This document shows, piece after piece, positions 63,356 to 64,000 of a stretch of DNA of 64,000 nt (its first letter is position 1; each line of letters opens with the position of its first letter). The notes under the pieces are model-generated. The model was not told the origin of the DNA. It was given only the letters and a program-made list of their open reading frames with translations, and searched no databases. This DNA is from an uncultured Eggerthella sp. (GTDB lineage Bacteria; Actinomycetota; Coriobacteriia; Coriobacteriales; Eggerthellaceae): the NCBI GenBank assembly GCA_900542525.1, contig UQNZ01000002.1, positions 258,824 to 322,823 on the forward strand. The letters are read 5' to 3'. Position numbers and translations under genes: made by a program.

Positions 63356-64000
63356 TTGAAGAGCACAAGCAGATCATTGAGCAGGCAAGTATTTCAAGTA
63401 TTTCTTTCGGTTGTTCTCATTGTCTCTCTTATGCCGGCACTTGCACATTCTGCATATGCCGATGAGATCGAAAACGCAAAGAGTGGCAGTGAGGCTGTAG
63501 AGCAAACTGCTGCCGTTGACCAAACGAGCAGTAAAGCTGAGCCTCAAGCGCTCGGGTTCGTCTATTTCGAAGAAGCCGATCTTATCGCAGGTGCCCCGCA
63601 AAAGGTGGCTATTGCTATCGACAATGATGCGATCACGGTTGCTTCTGCGGTGCTTACCTACCAAGATCCTAGCGGCGTGCAACACGAGCTTTCTGTAGAA
63701 AAATGCGTGGATTCTGCTGCGCTGTTCACGCTTCAGACTGAAGGCGCAGGCACCTATCAACTGCTTTCGATGGTGGCGCAGGCAACGACAGCGTCAGGCG
63801 AGCAGAAGACTTACTCGATCGATCTTGCCAAAGAAGGTGCCAACTGCGCATTCGAAGCGCAACAAGACACGGGTATGACCCTTCGCGCACAGTCTGAAGT
63901 TGAAGAAGCATCCGATGGCGCTATGTCCATCTATGCGCTTAACGATGAAGGGGAACTCGAAGGAACGAGCGATCTTGATACGGCAGCGGGTATCGTGGCT
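63356..64000 (+). CDS. Third secreted protein of the surface cluster (3' end outside window)
   Basis: A TTG at 63356 preceded by gaggga opens a frame that runs to the window end (215 codons seen). The N-terminus has a signal peptide (RQVFQVFLSVVLIVSLMPALAHSAYA, cleaving before DEIE). The mature part is acidic, Ala/Glu-rich, with a possible beta-sandwich (FVYFEEADLIAGAPQKVAIAIDN, AVLTYQDPSGVQHEL, GAGTYQLLSMVAQ). No catalytic motif is visible yet. A surface enzyme or adhesin with the same C-terminal repeats as its neighbours would be expected, but this cannot be verified in this window. Confidence 0.8.
   Translation, partial: MKSTSRSLSRQVFQVFLSVVLIVSLMPALAHSAYADEIENAKSGSEAVEQTAAVDQTSSKAEPQALGFVYFEEADLIAGAPQKVAIAIDNDAITVASAVLTYQDPSGVQHELSVEKCVDSAALFTLQTEGAGTYQLLSMVAQATTASGEQKTYSIDLAKEGANCAFEAQQDTGMTLRAQSEVEEASDGAMSIYALNDEGELEGTSDLDTAAGIVA

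Overview
The window looks like the chromosome of a host-associated member of the Coriobacteriia (Eggerthellaceae-like Actinomycetota). The evidence is a G+C content judged by eye to be near one half, actinobacterial-type enzymes, secreted proteins ending in tandem aromatic/glycine cell-wall-binding repeats, a bile salt hydrolase, and many amino-acid transporters with no sugar catabolism in view. The genus is inferred from gene content only; no search was run.

1-7.1 kb is a menaquinone operon, menF (5' end missing), menD, menH, menB and a menE-menC fusion, pointing to quinone-based anaerobic respiration. 7.1-13.8 kb holds a secreted bactofilin-like membrane protein, a bile salt hydrolase, a methionine aminopeptidase with an SEC-C zinc motif, and a UvrA2-type ABC protein. 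13.8-30.9 kb carries two AGCS alanine/Na+ symporters, a DAACS symporter, EamA and MATE exporters, cysK divergent from an Rrf2 regulator with two matching operator-like palindromes, a LOG protein, a large TPR protein, a DUF2130 coiled-coil protein, YqeY and a 45-codon gene overlapping its upstream neighbour by one base. 31-42.3 kb has a MerR regulator with a textbook 19-bp-spacer promoter, mtnA, DUF362, a VOC-SDR pair, two TetR regulators, FUSC and MFS transporters, ferrochelatase and a small XRE/zinc-ribbon regulator. 42.5-46 kb has initiator tRNA-Met next to an amino-acid ABC operon whose permease gene ends in a decayed copy of that tRNA. 46-57.3 kb contains a polysaccharide deacetylase, htpG behind a perfect CIRCE element, proC, a DUF308 protein, a large RND exporter, a glutaredoxin-like protein and a glycosyltransferase. 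57.5-64 kb is a surface-protein cluster: a subtilase, a transglutaminase-like protein sharing its cell-wall repeats, and the start of a third secreted protein cut by the window edge.

Amino-acid import (AGCS x2, DAACS, ABC), cysteine synthesis and menaquinone synthesis fit an amino-acid-dependent anaerobe. Bile salt hydrolase, several exporters and secreted wall-binding enzymes fit a gut or mucosal habitat.

The less ordinary signals are small: two short intergenic repeat families placed at gene 3' ends (sometimes supplying the stop codon), a 190-bp inverted-repeat element, the tRNA-derived permease tail, the missed 45-codon gene, and near-identical repeat DNA shared by the two wall-binding proteins. 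I saw no CRISPR array, prophage, transposase or rRNA.
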